The position numbers and the translations under genes were made by a program. The notes under the pieces were generated by a model, which had not been told where the DNA came from, made no database searches, and saw only the letters and a program-made list of their open reading frames with translations. Of a DNA stretch of 64,000 bases, positions 55,604 to 63,346 are shown one piece after another (within the stretch, counting starts at the first letter, position 1; every line of letters starts with the position of its first letter). The DNA comes from Haloplanus natans DSM 17983 (GTDB lineage: Archaea > Halobacteriota > Halobacteria > Halobacteriales > Haloferacaceae): contig NZ_KE386573.1 of assembly GCF_000427685.1 (NCBI RefSeq), forward strand, positions 2,340,938 through 2,404,937, written 5' to 3'.

Positions 55604-56308
55604 TCAGACGTGTGCGTTCCAGTAAGAGACCGAGGCGACGTGGTCACCGATCGGCGTCTCCCCGAGAGCGGTGTCGACGCTCCGGAACGCCCCGGCCAGC
55701 CGGTTCGGTATCTTCCGGTAGAAGCCGTACGGGAACACGAAGTCGTGGCTCGCGTCCGTGAGCGTCAGGCCCGCTCCGTCGATGAGGCGTTTCACCTCGT
55801 CGTGACCGTAGAGCCGCGAACCCATCGGGAGCAACCAGTTGTAGAGGACGCGCGTGCTTCGGTCGTTGAACGTATCGAAAAACACCTGCTCCTTGGAGAC
55901 CCGGCACATCTCCGCGAGGAACTTCGCCGGCGTGTCGGCGAGATGGAAAAACCGCATCGCAAAGACGGTGTCGAAGTGGTCGTCCGGGAACGGGAGGCGG
56001 GCAGCGTCGCCGCGGATGAACTCGATGCGGTCGGCCACACCCGCCGCACGGGCCTTCTTTCGACCCTCGGCCATCATCGCCGAGGAGATGTCGAGGCCGA
56101 CGATGTCGGCCCCGCGCTCGGCCAGCATGGCGGTAAACCGTCCCGTCCCGCAAGCGATTTCGAGCACGTTCCGGCCGTCGAGGGGATTCAACGCGTCGAG
56201 GACGGCCCGCTTTTCCCGACGGTCGATGAGTCGCCCACCACGCGAAAACCGCTTGACGTCGTACTCCTGGGCAACTTCGTCCGTCTGGTACCACTCCTCT
56301 CCTTTCAC
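55604..56308 (-). CDS. SAM-dependent methyltransferase (class I)
   Basis: A 234-residue enzyme starting GTG 56308 (KGEEWYQTDEVAQEYD). The SAM-binding glycines are in VLEIACGTGRF, followed by GLDISSAMM and DAARLPFPDDHFDTV. The C-terminal domain is not diagnostic; UbiE/COQ5-type or small-molecule methylation is possible. Its TATA box is 27 bases upstream. Monocistronic. Confidence 0.87.
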   Translation of the reverse strand: MKGEEWYQTDEVAQEYDVKRFSRGGRLIDRREKRAVLDALNPLDGRNVLEIACGTGRFTAMLAERGADIVGLDISSAMMAEGRKKARAAGVADRIEFIRGDAARLPFPDDHFDTVFAMRFFHLADTPAKFLAEMCRVSKEQVFFDTFNDRSTRVLYNWLLPMGSRLYGHDEVKRLIDGAGLTLTDASHDFVFPYGFYRKIPNRLAGAFRSVDTALGETPIGDHVASVSYWNAHV

Positions 56309-56330
56309 GCTACGCGTCTCTCTGCCCGAA

Positions 56331-56339
56331 GATTAAAAC
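56331..56339 (-). promoter_or_regulatory. TATA box of the SAM methyltransferase gene
   Basis: Minus-strand GTTTTAATC is centred 27 bases before GTG 56308, supporting the GTG as a leaderless start. Confidence 0.5.
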
Positions 56340-56495
56340 CGTACTGGATGTATCCGCCGCACGTGCCCGGCCATCGTCCCGCGGCCGACGCGTCATCGTT
56401 CTGCCTCTTTTTACAATTAATCACATATAAGGTGTTTCGTGTGTTTGCACTAATATAGAGATAACCTTTACCACTACTGACTCGGACGTGAGGGT

Positions 56496-56768
56496 ATGAG
56501 CACCACAGCGGCTGATTCCGTCGGCGACGATCGACTCACGACCACCGAATACCGGGAGCGACTGCGCGAACTGCCCCCGAGTGCGAAACTCGTCGCCAAG
56601 GTGCTCGAAGGGGAGTCGCCACTCTCGCAGGGTCAACTCGCCGAGGAGTCGTTGCTTCCGGACCGGACGGTCCGCTACGCGCTGAACCGTCTGGAGGAGT
56701 CCGACATCGTCGACTCCCGGTACAGCTTCAAGGACGCGCGAAAGCAGGTCTACTTCCTCCGCACCTGA
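56496..56768 (+). CDS. Winged-helix transcriptional regulator (MarR/TrmB-like)
   Basis: A 90-residue single-domain DNA-binding protein. SAKLVAKVLEGESPLSQGQL, the recognition helix LPDRTVRYALNRLEESDIV and the wing SRYSFKDARKQVYFLRT form a winged helix with no sensor domain. AT-rich sequence (56400-56470) upstream includes possible TATA boxes. Targets unknown. Small regulators of this kind are numerous in haloarchaea. Confidence 0.85.
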   Translation: MSTTAADSVGDDRLTTTEYRERLRELPPSAKLVAKVLEGESPLSQGQLAEESLLPDRTVRYALNRLEESDIVDSRYSFKDARKQVYFLRT

Positions 56769-56841
56769 AACGGCTCGCCGTGACCGTTGTCCGGTGATTC
56801 GTCGGACCGTCAGACACGACCGATGCCACCAGTGGCAGCCA

Positions 56842-57255
56842 TCACCGTTTCTCGTCACGCGAGCCAGCACACCACGGACAGAAGGAGAGTTCGGGGTCGT
56901 ACTCCCGGCCACACGACGGACACGCGACGGTCCGCTCGGCGTCGGGGGCCGGGCCGCCTCGGCCGACGCCACCCGTCGCCGACCGGCGGGCGACGTAGTA
57001 CGTATCGACCGTGTTCAGCGTGAGCAACAGGACGATCGGTCCAGTCACGCGGAGCGGAAGCGTCGACAGCGTCACCGTCTCGGGGTCGGCAAACGAGGCG
57101 ATCAGCACGAGTCCGGCCCCGAGCACGAGCGAGAACCACACGAACGCGCGCCCCCACTCCCGAAGGTAGGCGTGCCCCGCACCCGCGACGCCGATCACCG
57201 CGCCGACGACGCTGACGACCACGGCGACGACCACCCGTCGCTCCCTGTCACCCAT
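56842..57255 (-). CDS. Membrane protein with C-terminal zinc ribbon
   Basis: A 137-residue protein from ATG 57255 with three hydrophobic helices (about residues 8-27, 37-55 and 65-85) and a C-terminal zinc ribbon CPSCGRE ... FCPWCAG (about 112-131). The arrangement is common in haloarchaeal proteins of the DUF7575 type, as I recall. Function unknown. Convergent with the regulator gene. Confidence 0.78.
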   Translation of the reverse strand: MGDRERRVVVAVVVSVVGAVIGVAGAGHAYLREWGRAFVWFSLVLGAGLVLIASFADPETVTLSTLPLRVTGPIVLLLTLNTVDTYYVARRSATGGVGRGGPAPDAERTVACPSCGREYDPELSFCPWCAGSRDEKR

Positions 57256-57366
57256 CGTAGCACCGATGGACGCGCCACGCGCTTATACCCTCGGCCGACT
57301 CGTGCGGACGGCTGTGCCGAGGGGTCGCCGAGCCGTCTTATCCACACACCGGCACGCCGCTCCACA

Positions 57367-58053
57367 TCACCGACCGCCGAGGCGGTCGACCAGATCCGCG
57401 AGCGTCGCCAGGTCGTACTGGCCCGGCGCGGTCGCCTCGGCCGGATCGACCGGCGCGTAGCCGATTTTCGACCCGTAGAGCGGGGCGACCACCCGGGTGT
57501 GCCGGCCGGCCTCGCCCATCGCCATCGTCGCCACCCGATCCCCGCGTTCGGTCGCCGCGTGCGTCGCCGACAGCAGCCGTAGCGCGTCGCCGGCCCCCGT
57601 CGCCGTCACCGCCGCCTTCCCCACGTCGCCGTGGTCGGCGGCCGTCGCGAGGGTTTCGTCGAGTCGCGCCGTCGAGGGCGTCGACTCGAAGTCGTGGAAC
57701 GACGCGATGACGGTGGCGCCGTTCGCCCGCGCGGTCGCTGCGGCCCGCTTCCCCGGGCCGTTCCGCAGACTCGCCAGTTCGACATCCACCGCGCCGACGG
57801 CGTCGTGGGCGCTCGCCGCCTCCAGCGCCGCCAGCCGCTCCGCCTCGGGCGCGTCGGCCTCGCCGCCCTCCGTCGGATCGCGGTTCGTGGCGATGATCGG
57901 CAGCGATCCGTCGTAGTCGGCGAGCGCCGCGAGCGGGTCGGCCGCGAGATCCATCCGAAACTCGACGGCGTCGGCACTCTCACGCGCCGCCGGCTCGTCG
58001 CCGAGGTCGGCCGTCGCCGCCGCGAGGACCAGCGAGTCGAAGTCCATGCTCAT
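57367..58053 (-). CDS. aroD: 3-dehydroquinate dehydratase, type I
   Basis: A 228-residue enzyme making 3-dehydroshikimate through a Schiff base. VEFRMDLAAD near residue 30 has the substrate Arg, FHDFESTP has the catalytic His, and VGKAAVTATGAGDAL has the Schiff-base Lys. ATG 58053 overlaps the DNA methyltransferase stop as ATGA, confirming the start. It complements aroA and aroC at the left edge; the other pathway genes are outside. Confidence 0.93.
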   Translation of the reverse strand: MSMDFDSLVLAAATADLGDEPAARESADAVEFRMDLAADPLAALADYDGSLPIIATNRDPTEGGEADAPEAERLAALEAASAHDAVGAVDVELASLRNGPGKRAAATARANGATVIASFHDFESTPSTARLDETLATAADHGDVGKAAVTATGAGDALRLLSATHAATERGDRVATMAMGEAGRHTRVVAPLYGSKIGYAPVDPAEATAPGQYDLATLADLVDRLGGR

Positions 58054-59120
58054 CCCTCGGGTGGGAGCGGGTTAAGCGCGTCCCCGTCCGCCGGCCGGTG
58101 ATTCAGGACGTACCGCCGGCCGCGCTCGGCCGAGCGCTCCGACACCGACTCGACGGCGTACGGACGGATACGACGCTCGCGTTTCGTCACCACCCGGAAG
58201 TCGAAATGTTCGGCCTCGTAGCCGCCGTCACGGTCGGTCATGGCCGCGCGGTGACGGTCGAGGCGCTCGGCCACCCGGCGCTGTGACCGCGCCGGCAGAT
58301 CGTCCAGTCGGTCGTCGAGTGCGTCGAACAGGTCGCCGTCGAGGTCGTAGCCCACCGAGTTCCGGGCGGCGTGCATCGCAGCGAGGGCCGTCGTGCCCGT
58401 CCCCGCGAACGGATCGAGGACCCGATCGCCCCGAACCGAAAACATCCGAATCAGGCGCAGGGGAATCTCCAGCGGAAACGCCGCGGATCGGTCACGGCGG
58501 CCGTCCGCGCCGCCGCCGAGCGCCTGCTCCTCACCTCGAAGCTCCCAGAGGTCGGAGAACCAGCAGTTGCGCTCCTCCCAGAAGAACGCGCTCTCGTACC
58601 GGCGGTCGTCGCCCGGCGGAAGGGAGCGTGGACCGCCCTTCCGGAAGAGAAGGACGTACTCGTGTTCGAGCGTGACGTAGGCGTTCGGCGGGAGCGTGCC
58701 CGACCCCATGAACTTCGTGTGGCTGTTGGTCGGCTTCCGCCAGAGCACATCGGGCAGCGGCGTCAACCCCCGCGAGCGGAGGGCGTCGACGATCCTGGCG
58801 TGGTTGGGATACTGCTGGAACTCGCCGCCGACCGAGCGGGTGGCGTCGCCGACGTTGACACAGACGACGCCGCCGGGGGCGAGGGCGCGAACCACGTCGT
58901 CCCACACGGCGTCGAGTTGGGCGTGCATCAACTCGAAGGCTGCGTCGCCGTCGCCGGCGTCGAGGGCCGCGCGCACGTCCGGATCGCGGTCCGCAAAGAG
59001 GTCGTCCCAGAGGTCGATCATCGGGTACGGCGGCGAGGTGACGACGAGTTCGACCGACTCGTCCGCGACGGCGTCCATCGCCACCGCGTCGCCGACGTGG
59101 AGGACGTGCTCCGTCCGCAT
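58050..59120 (-). CDS. Orphan DNA methyltransferase (TSPPY type, probable CTAG N4-cytosine methylase)
   Basis: A 356-residue SAM-dependent DNA methylase from ATG 59120. Motif IV is TSPPY (residues 28-32) and motif I DPFAGTGTTAL (about 240-250), an order seen in beta-type enzymes that methylate N4-cytosine. PTNSHTKFMGSGTLPPNAY and YVLLFRKGG are also typical. The C-terminus is a small charged domain. No restriction gene is nearby. It resembles the CTAG methylase (Zim) of Haloferax volcanii, which I recall near aglD, as here; the target is therefore an inference. Coupled to aroD by ATGA. Confidence 0.85.
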   Translation of the reverse strand: MRTEHVLHVGDAVAMDAVADESVELVVTSPPYPMIDLWDDLFADRDPDVRAALDAGDGDAAFELMHAQLDAVWDDVVRALAPGGVVCVNVGDATRSVGGEFQQYPNHARIVDALRSRGLTPLPDVLWRKPTNSHTKFMGSGTLPPNAYVTLEHEYVLLFRKGGPRSLPPGDDRRYESAFFWEERNCWFSDLWELRGEEQALGGGADGRRDRSAAFPLEIPLRLIRMFSVRGDRVLDPFAGTGTTALAAMHAARNSVGYDLDGDLFDALDDRLDDLPARSQRRVAERLDRHRAAMTDRDGGYEAEHFDFRVVTKRERRIRPYAVESVSERSAERGRRYVLNHRPADGDALNPLPPEG

Positions 59121-59182
59121 TGCCCTACCCTCCCCGCCGCCGACGGGTATCGGTGTCGGTTCCGGCGACCGAGTACGGCAAT

Positions 59183-59190
59183 CCCTATTG
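59183..59190 (+). promoter_or_regulatory. TATA box of the BtuF-like gene
   Basis: CCCTATTG is centred 27 bases before ATG 59214. Spacing fits a leaderless start. Confidence 0.4.
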
Positions 59191-59213
59191 TCCGTCCGTC
59201 CCCGAGGGAGACC

Positions 59214-59945
59214 ATGGACCCACCGGATCGCATCGTCTCGCTCGCGCCGGCGGCCACCGCGACCATCCGTGAACTCGGCGTCGCGGACCGCCTGGTCGGG
59301 ATCACGACCCACTGCCGCGCCGAACTCGACGCCGGACCGACGGTCCTCGGCGGGTGGCTGAACCCGGATCTGGACGAACTCGCTGCGCTCGATCCCGATC
59401 TGGTCTGTACGAGCGACGCCCTCCAGGCGGAGGTTCGTGACGCCCTCCGTGACCGCGGCGTCCGCGTCCACCACATGGACGCCCGGACGCTCCCCAAGGT
59501 GATCGAGGGGTTCGCCGCCCTCGGCGACGCCGTCGGCCGCGAGGCCGAAGGCGAGCGGATGGCCGCCCGGAGTCGCGAGCGACTCGACCGGCTACGCGCC
59601 CGGGCGACCGACACGTGGCCGACCGTCTACTGCGAGGAGTGGGCCAACCCGCCGATGGCCGCCGGCAACTGGGTGCCCGAAGTCGTCGCCGCCGCGGGCG
59701 GGCACCACCCGTTCGTCGACCCGGGCGAGCGGTCACGGGCCGTCGCGCGCGACGCCGTCGAGGCCGCCGATCCGGACCACGTCGTCCTCCACCACTGCGG
59801 CCACGGGGAACACACCGACCCCGCGACGTTTACCGACCGCGGGTGGGCCGTCGACGCCGAGGTCCACGCCGTCGACGACGCCCTCCTGAACCAGCCGAGC
59901 CCGAACCTGATAGACGGCGCCGAGCGGCTCGCCGAGCTGTTTTAA
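59214..59945 (+). CDS. Cobalamin-binding/helical-backbone metal receptor protein (BtuF-like)
   Basis: A 243-residue class III binding protein. RIVSLAPAATATIRELG and VLGGWLNPDLDELAALDPDLV are family motifs, and the long spacer helix lies about residues 95-135. There is no signal peptide or lipobox, so it is presumably cytoplasmic, unlike transport-linked BtuF. It may bind cobalamin or another cofactor. It overlaps the convergent AglD-like gene by 4 bp. Confidence 0.83.
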   Translation: MDPPDRIVSLAPAATATIRELGVADRLVGITTHCRAELDAGPTVLGGWLNPDLDELAALDPDLVCTSDALQAEVRDALRDRGVRVHHMDARTLPKVIEGFAALGDAVGREAEGERMAARSRERLDRLRARATDTWPTVYCEEWANPPMAAGNWVPEVVAAAGGHHPFVDPGERSRAVARDAVEAADPDHVVLHHCGHGEHTDPATFTDRGWAVDAEVHAVDDALLNQPSPNLIDGAERLAELF

Positions 59946-61771
59946 TCCACGTCCGGCTCCGGATCGGGAGCGTCCGTTCCGCCCCCGGTCGTCTCCTCCA
60001 CCGCGCTCGTCAGCGAGACGTTGAGCGCGAGCATGGAGACGACGCCGCCGGCGACGGTGACGAGGTTCTTCACCGCGTGATCCAGCACCGCGGCGCCGAA
60101 GGCGGTGGCGCCGGTGACGGGTGTCAGGCCCGCGACGAGGAGGGTGAAAGCCGCCTCGTAGAGGCCGATGCCGCCGGGCGAGAGCGGGAGCACCTTCGCG
60201 AGGTTGCCGACGCTGACGGCGAAAAAGCCGACGGCGACGAGCGTCGGCGTCGCGAGCGGAACGTCGAAGGCCGCGAGAACGAGGACGGCGGTCACCACGT
60301 CGAGCGCCCAGATGGCGAGGCTGCCGACGCCGACGCGGACGAACGCGCCCCGGTCGGCCGCCACCGTCTGTACGTCGGCGACGAACCGCTCCAGAACCCC
60401 CGCCACGTAGTCGGCGTAGGAATCCGAACTCACGCCGGTGACGACCCGCCGGACCAGGTTGCCGTCGCGGCGCGCGCTCACGACGATGGCCGCGACGGCG
60501 AGAAGCGCCGCCGCGGCGACGCCGGCCGCGACGGTGAGCGCGACCTGCGCGCTCCGTGGGTCGATGCCCGGAACGCCCGACGAGACGGCGGTGACGAGCC
60601 GACCGCTCGCGCCCGTGAGGACGAATCCCAGCAGGACGGTGCCGCCGAGGACGGTGATAGTCAGCAGGTCGAAGACGCGCTCGACCGCGAGCGACGCGAA
60701 GCCGGTCGGATAGGGAATCCCGCGCCGTGCCTTCACGACGTAGGCGCGCACCCCGTCGCCGAGTCGGGCGGGGAAGACGAGGTTCCCCGTCTGACTGATG
60801 AAGACGGCGCCGGTGAGAAAACCGAGGCGCTCACGATAGCCGAGTTCGCGGAGGATGTCGCGGTAGCGGGCGCCACGGAGCGGCCACGACAGGAGGTAGA
60901 CGGCGCCCGCGAGGGCGACGAGTTGGAGGTCTGCCCCCTCCAACTCCTCGAGGACGGCCTGTGGGTCGAGATACAGCGTCATCAATGCGAGGGCGACGAG
61001 GGTCATGAGGGCGCCAGCGCCGACGCTCACCCGCCGGGTGATCCGGGGACTGACCGAGAGCTGCCACCATAGCCGGAGGATCCCACTCCCCATCCCGAAC
61101 ACGTCGCGCACGAGGTCGACTTTCGTGTCGCCTTTGGGCTCCCACTCGACGGGGAACTCGGCGACGGTCAGCCCCGCCCGCTGGGCGCGGACGAGGAGTT
61201 CGGTGTCCCAGAACCAGTGTTCGTCCGCCACGTCCGCGTGCAGACGCTCGAACGCCTCGCGGCTCAGCGCCTTGAACCCACACTGGTGATCCCGGAGCGA
61301 TGAGCGGAGAAAGAGTCGCACGAGGCCGTTGTACGCCCGCGAGGGGACGCCGCGTTTGGGCGGGCGGTCCGCGACCTGTCCGGGCATCCAGCGCGACCCG
61401 GTGGCCACGTCGGCGTCGCCGGTGCGCACCCGCTCGACCAGTTCCTCCAAGTGGCGCATATCCGTCGCGAGGTCGGTGTCGAAGTAGACGAGGGTGTCGC
61501 CCGCGGCGGCCGCGAACGCGTGTTCCAGCGCCCCACCACGGCCGAGGCGGTCGTCGCTGTGGAAGTGACGCACTCGGTCGTCCTCGGTGGCCATCCGGTC
61601 CGCAATCTCGGGCGTCCGGTCGTCACAACCGTCCTCCGCAACGAGCACCTCGAAGGAGCCCTCGGGGAGGAAGTCGGCGAGGGTGGCGAGCGTCGTCCGG
61701 ACCGTCCGTTCGATGGTGGCCTCCTCGTTGTAGGCAGGGAGGACGACGCTCACGTCGACGCCGGAATCCAT
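59942..61771 (-). CDS. aglD: Dolichol-phosphate mannosyltransferase/flippase fusion (AglD-like)
   Basis: A 609-residue fusion. Residues 1 to about 230 form a GT2 glycosyltransferase: VSVVLPAYNEEATI, VAEDGCDD and YFDTDLATDM (DXD-type), with RDHQCGFKALS. Residues about 260-580 are a membrane domain with around eight helices of the lysylphosphatidylglycerol synthetase/UPF0104 type, including VFPARLGDGVRAY and LSPGGIGLYEAAF. In Haloferax volcanii AglD puts the last mannose on dolichol phosphate for S-layer N-glycosylation. Start ATG 61771. It neighbours the CTAG-type methylase, as I recall for that species. Confidence 0.88.
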   Translation of the reverse strand: MDSGVDVSVVLPAYNEEATIERTVRTTLATLADFLPEGSFEVLVAEDGCDDRTPEIADRMATEDDRVRHFHSDDRLGRGGALEHAFAAAAGDTLVYFDTDLATDMRHLEELVERVRTGDADVATGSRWMPGQVADRPPKRGVPSRAYNGLVRLFLRSSLRDHQCGFKALSREAFERLHADVADEHWFWDTELLVRAQRAGLTVAEFPVEWEPKGDTKVDLVRDVFGMGSGILRLWWQLSVSPRITRRVSVGAGALMTLVALALMTLYLDPQAVLEELEGADLQLVALAGAVYLLSWPLRGARYRDILRELGYRERLGFLTGAVFISQTGNLVFPARLGDGVRAYVVKARRGIPYPTGFASLAVERVFDLLTITVLGGTVLLGFVLTGASGRLVTAVSSGVPGIDPRSAQVALTVAAGVAAAALLAVAAIVVSARRDGNLVRRVVTGVSSDSYADYVAGVLERFVADVQTVAADRGAFVRVGVGSLAIWALDVVTAVLVLAAFDVPLATPTLVAVGFFAVSVGNLAKVLPLSPGGIGLYEAAFTLLVAGLTPVTGATAFGAAVLDHAVKNLVTVAGGVVSMLALNVSLTSAVEETTGGGTDAPDPEPDVD

Positions 61772-61857
61772 TTGCCGAGGATGGTCGGGCCGCGTTCAAG
61801 AACTTTCTGTCTGCGGCCCTCGGTAGTGTTCAAATAGGTCTGTGACCACCTCGAAAG

Positions 61858-61879
61858 CCCCGACTCGCTGGAGTCGGGG
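61858..61879. repeat. Hairpin within the MITE-like element
   Basis: CCCCGACTC and GAGTCGGGG pair perfectly (9 bp) around GCTG. It is the first of several near-perfect hairpins here; others are at 61942-61962 (9 bp, loop AAA), 61967-61989 (9 bp, loop CTCCG), 62170-62192 (10 bp, loop GAA) and 62201-62215 (6 bp, loop GAA). Confidence 0.7.
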
Positions 61880-62052
61880 GGCTCGCTGCGGTCCTCGGCC
61901 TTCGGCCTGCGGTCCTTACGTCGCCCACCTTCCTCCAGCAGCGAGGGAGCAAAGCTCCCTCGGGCAATCGGGCGGCTCCGCCGCCCGATGACGAGTCGCC
62001 CCTTTCACTCCCACCCGGCGGCAGCCGGTTGGCCAGCCGATGCGGGCGGGAC

Positions 62053-62138
62053 TGATAGTGTTTATTGTAAGTCAGTACCGGTGAGTCACCAAGACGGTCC
62101 GGCGACCCACCGGTAACCAGTTACAATAAACACTATCA
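62053..62138 (+). repeat. Dispersed palindromic element, copy P7
   Basis: An 86-bp palindrome inside the MITE-like element: left TGATAGTGTTTATTGTAAGT, CAGTACC then GGTGAGTCACC; right GGCGACCCACC then GGTAACCAGTTACAATAAAC. Loop AAGACGGTCC. The two stem arms differ at two positions, the least perfect inner stem apart from P9. Confidence 0.85.
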
Positions 62139-62317
62139 AAAGGGCCGGCGTCTCGGCGAACCCGGACGTTCACGAGAGCGAAGCTCTCGTGAGCCAACCA
62201 GAAGCCGAAGGCTTCCGGGGACGCCGGGGGCTTTCGAGGTGTCTTCAAGAGAGACGTACTAATCGCAACAGCACAGCGGTCCCCGCCGTTTTTCCCGTCG
62301 TCGACACGAGATACCCC

Positions 62318-62881
62318 ATGACCACGTTCGACTCGACGGCCGTAAGCGTCGTCGCGCTGATCGGCCTGCTGGCGGCGAGTGCTTTCTTCTCCAGCACCGA
62401 AATCGCCGTCTTCTCGCTGTCCCGGGAGTGGCTCGACGAACGCGTCGCCGCCTCTGACCGTCGGGCTTCGATGCTGGCCGAACTCCGGGACGACCCGCAT
62501 CGACTCCTCGTGACGCTGCTCGTCGGCAACAACCTCGTCAACGTCGCCATCTCCAGCATCCTGGCCGTCCTCCTCGCGGACCGGTTCTCGGGTGGCGTCG
62601 CCGTCGCGCTGACGACCGTCGTCGCGGGAAGTGTCGTCCTCGTCTTCGGCGAAATCCTGCCGAAGGCGTACGGCCTAGGTCACGCCGAGGAGTGGGCACT
62701 CACGACGGCGCGGCCGGTGTGGGTCGTCGAACGGCTCCTCCTCCCCATCGTCGTCGTCTTCGACTTCGTGACACGCCGCGCGGGGGCGATGATGGGCGCC
62801 GACCCGGACATCGAGGAGCCGTATACGGACACGGACTCGAAGCATACGGGAGGGAGCGAGCGGGGCGAAGGAGCGAAGTGA
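62318..62881 (+). CDS. CNNM/DUF21 domain membrane protein, no CBS domains
   Basis: A 187-residue protein from ATG 62318. LLAASAFFSSTEIAVFSLS, LLVTLLVGNNLVNVAISSI and VFGEILPKAYG are DUF21 hallmarks; four hydrophobic segments end near residue 155. Full CorC/CNNM ion transporters continue with CBS domains, which are absent here. The C-terminal 14 residues (SKHTGGSERGEGAK) come from low-complexity GAGCGA-type DNA and may be an altered end. It could export Mg2+ or other divalent ions or need a partner. Confidence 0.82.
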   Translation: MTTFDSTAVSVVALIGLLAASAFFSSTEIAVFSLSREWLDERVAASDRRASMLAELRDDPHRLLVTLLVGNNLVNVAISSILAVLLADRFSGGVAVALTTVVAGSVVLVFGEILPKAYGLGHAEEWALTTARPVWVVERLLLPIVVVFDFVTRRAGAMMGADPDIEEPYTDTDSKHTGGSERGEGAK

Positions 62882-62902
62882 GCGGCCCGCCAACGGCGAG
62901 CC

Positions 62903-63346
62903 GTGAAAGAGTTCGAGCGCAAGCAACTCCTCGAACGCGTCAACCGAGAGGGGGCGACGGTGGGCGCGGACATCCCCGAGCGCATCACGGTGCAGGGCGA
63001 GGAGGTGGACCTCCAGCGGTTCGTCTTCGAGATCAAACGCCGGGAGACGGTGCCCGCCGGCGAGCGTGAGCGGGTCGATCGGGCGAAAAAGAACCTGCGA
63101 CGCGAACGCCTCCAGCGCCTCCAGCGCATCGAGGACGACGAGGTGAGCTACGAAGAAGGCAAGCAGTTGGTCGAGAGCATCATCGGCATCGACCGCGCGC
63201 TCAACGCCCTCGAGCAACTCGGCCCGGCGAACCTCGAACGCGAGGCGCAAGCGCAGGAAGCGGCCGACCGCAAGCGCTGGATGTCGTTCCTGAAGAAGGC
63301 GCTCGGACACGAGGACACCAGCCACAACACGCGAGGGCGACTGTGA
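62903..63346 (+). CDS. DUF5788 family protein
   Basis: A 147-residue hydrophilic, helical protein from GTG 62903. KEFERKQLLERVNREGATVG, IPERITVQGEEVDLQRFVFE, and EGKQLVESIIGIDRALNALE resemble a haloarchaeal family I know as DUF5788. It has no cysteines or membrane segments. Its TGA overlaps the polX start as GTGA, pointing to joint expression and possibly a DNA-repair link. Confidence 0.75.
   Translation: MKEFERKQLLERVNREGATVGADIPERITVQGEEVDLQRFVFEIKRRETVPAGERERVDRAKKNLRRERLQRLQRIEDDEVSYEEGKQLVESIIGIDRALNALEQLGPANLEREAQAQEAADRKRWMSFLKKALGHEDTSHNTRGRL

Larger units (their letters stand above)
61847..62241. mobile_element. MITE-like 395-bp element with 15-bp inverted ends
   Basis: Perfect 15-bp terminal inverted repeats, CACCTCGAAAGCCCC (61847-61861) and GGGGCTTTCGAGGTG (62227-62241), bound a stretch with no gene. 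Inside are five perfect hairpins with loops of 3-5 bases and one palindromic element (P7). No transposase and no obvious target-site duplication are seen. It separates aglD and the DUF21 gene. Non-autonomous transposition is an inference from structure. Confidence 0.6.

Noticed and set aside
58050-59120. Complete restriction-modification system
   Set aside because: No endonuclease-like gene is adjacent on either side; neighbours are aroD and a BtuF-like gene.
3294-62138. Dispersed palindromes as a CRISPR array
   Set aside because: Copies are kilobases apart, not regularly spaced, and no cas genes are present.
61847-62241. MITE-like element as a TnpB/IS605 family remnant
   Set aside because: No transposase or TnpB fragment is visible, and perfect terminal inverted repeats do not fit IS605-type ends; the true family is left open.
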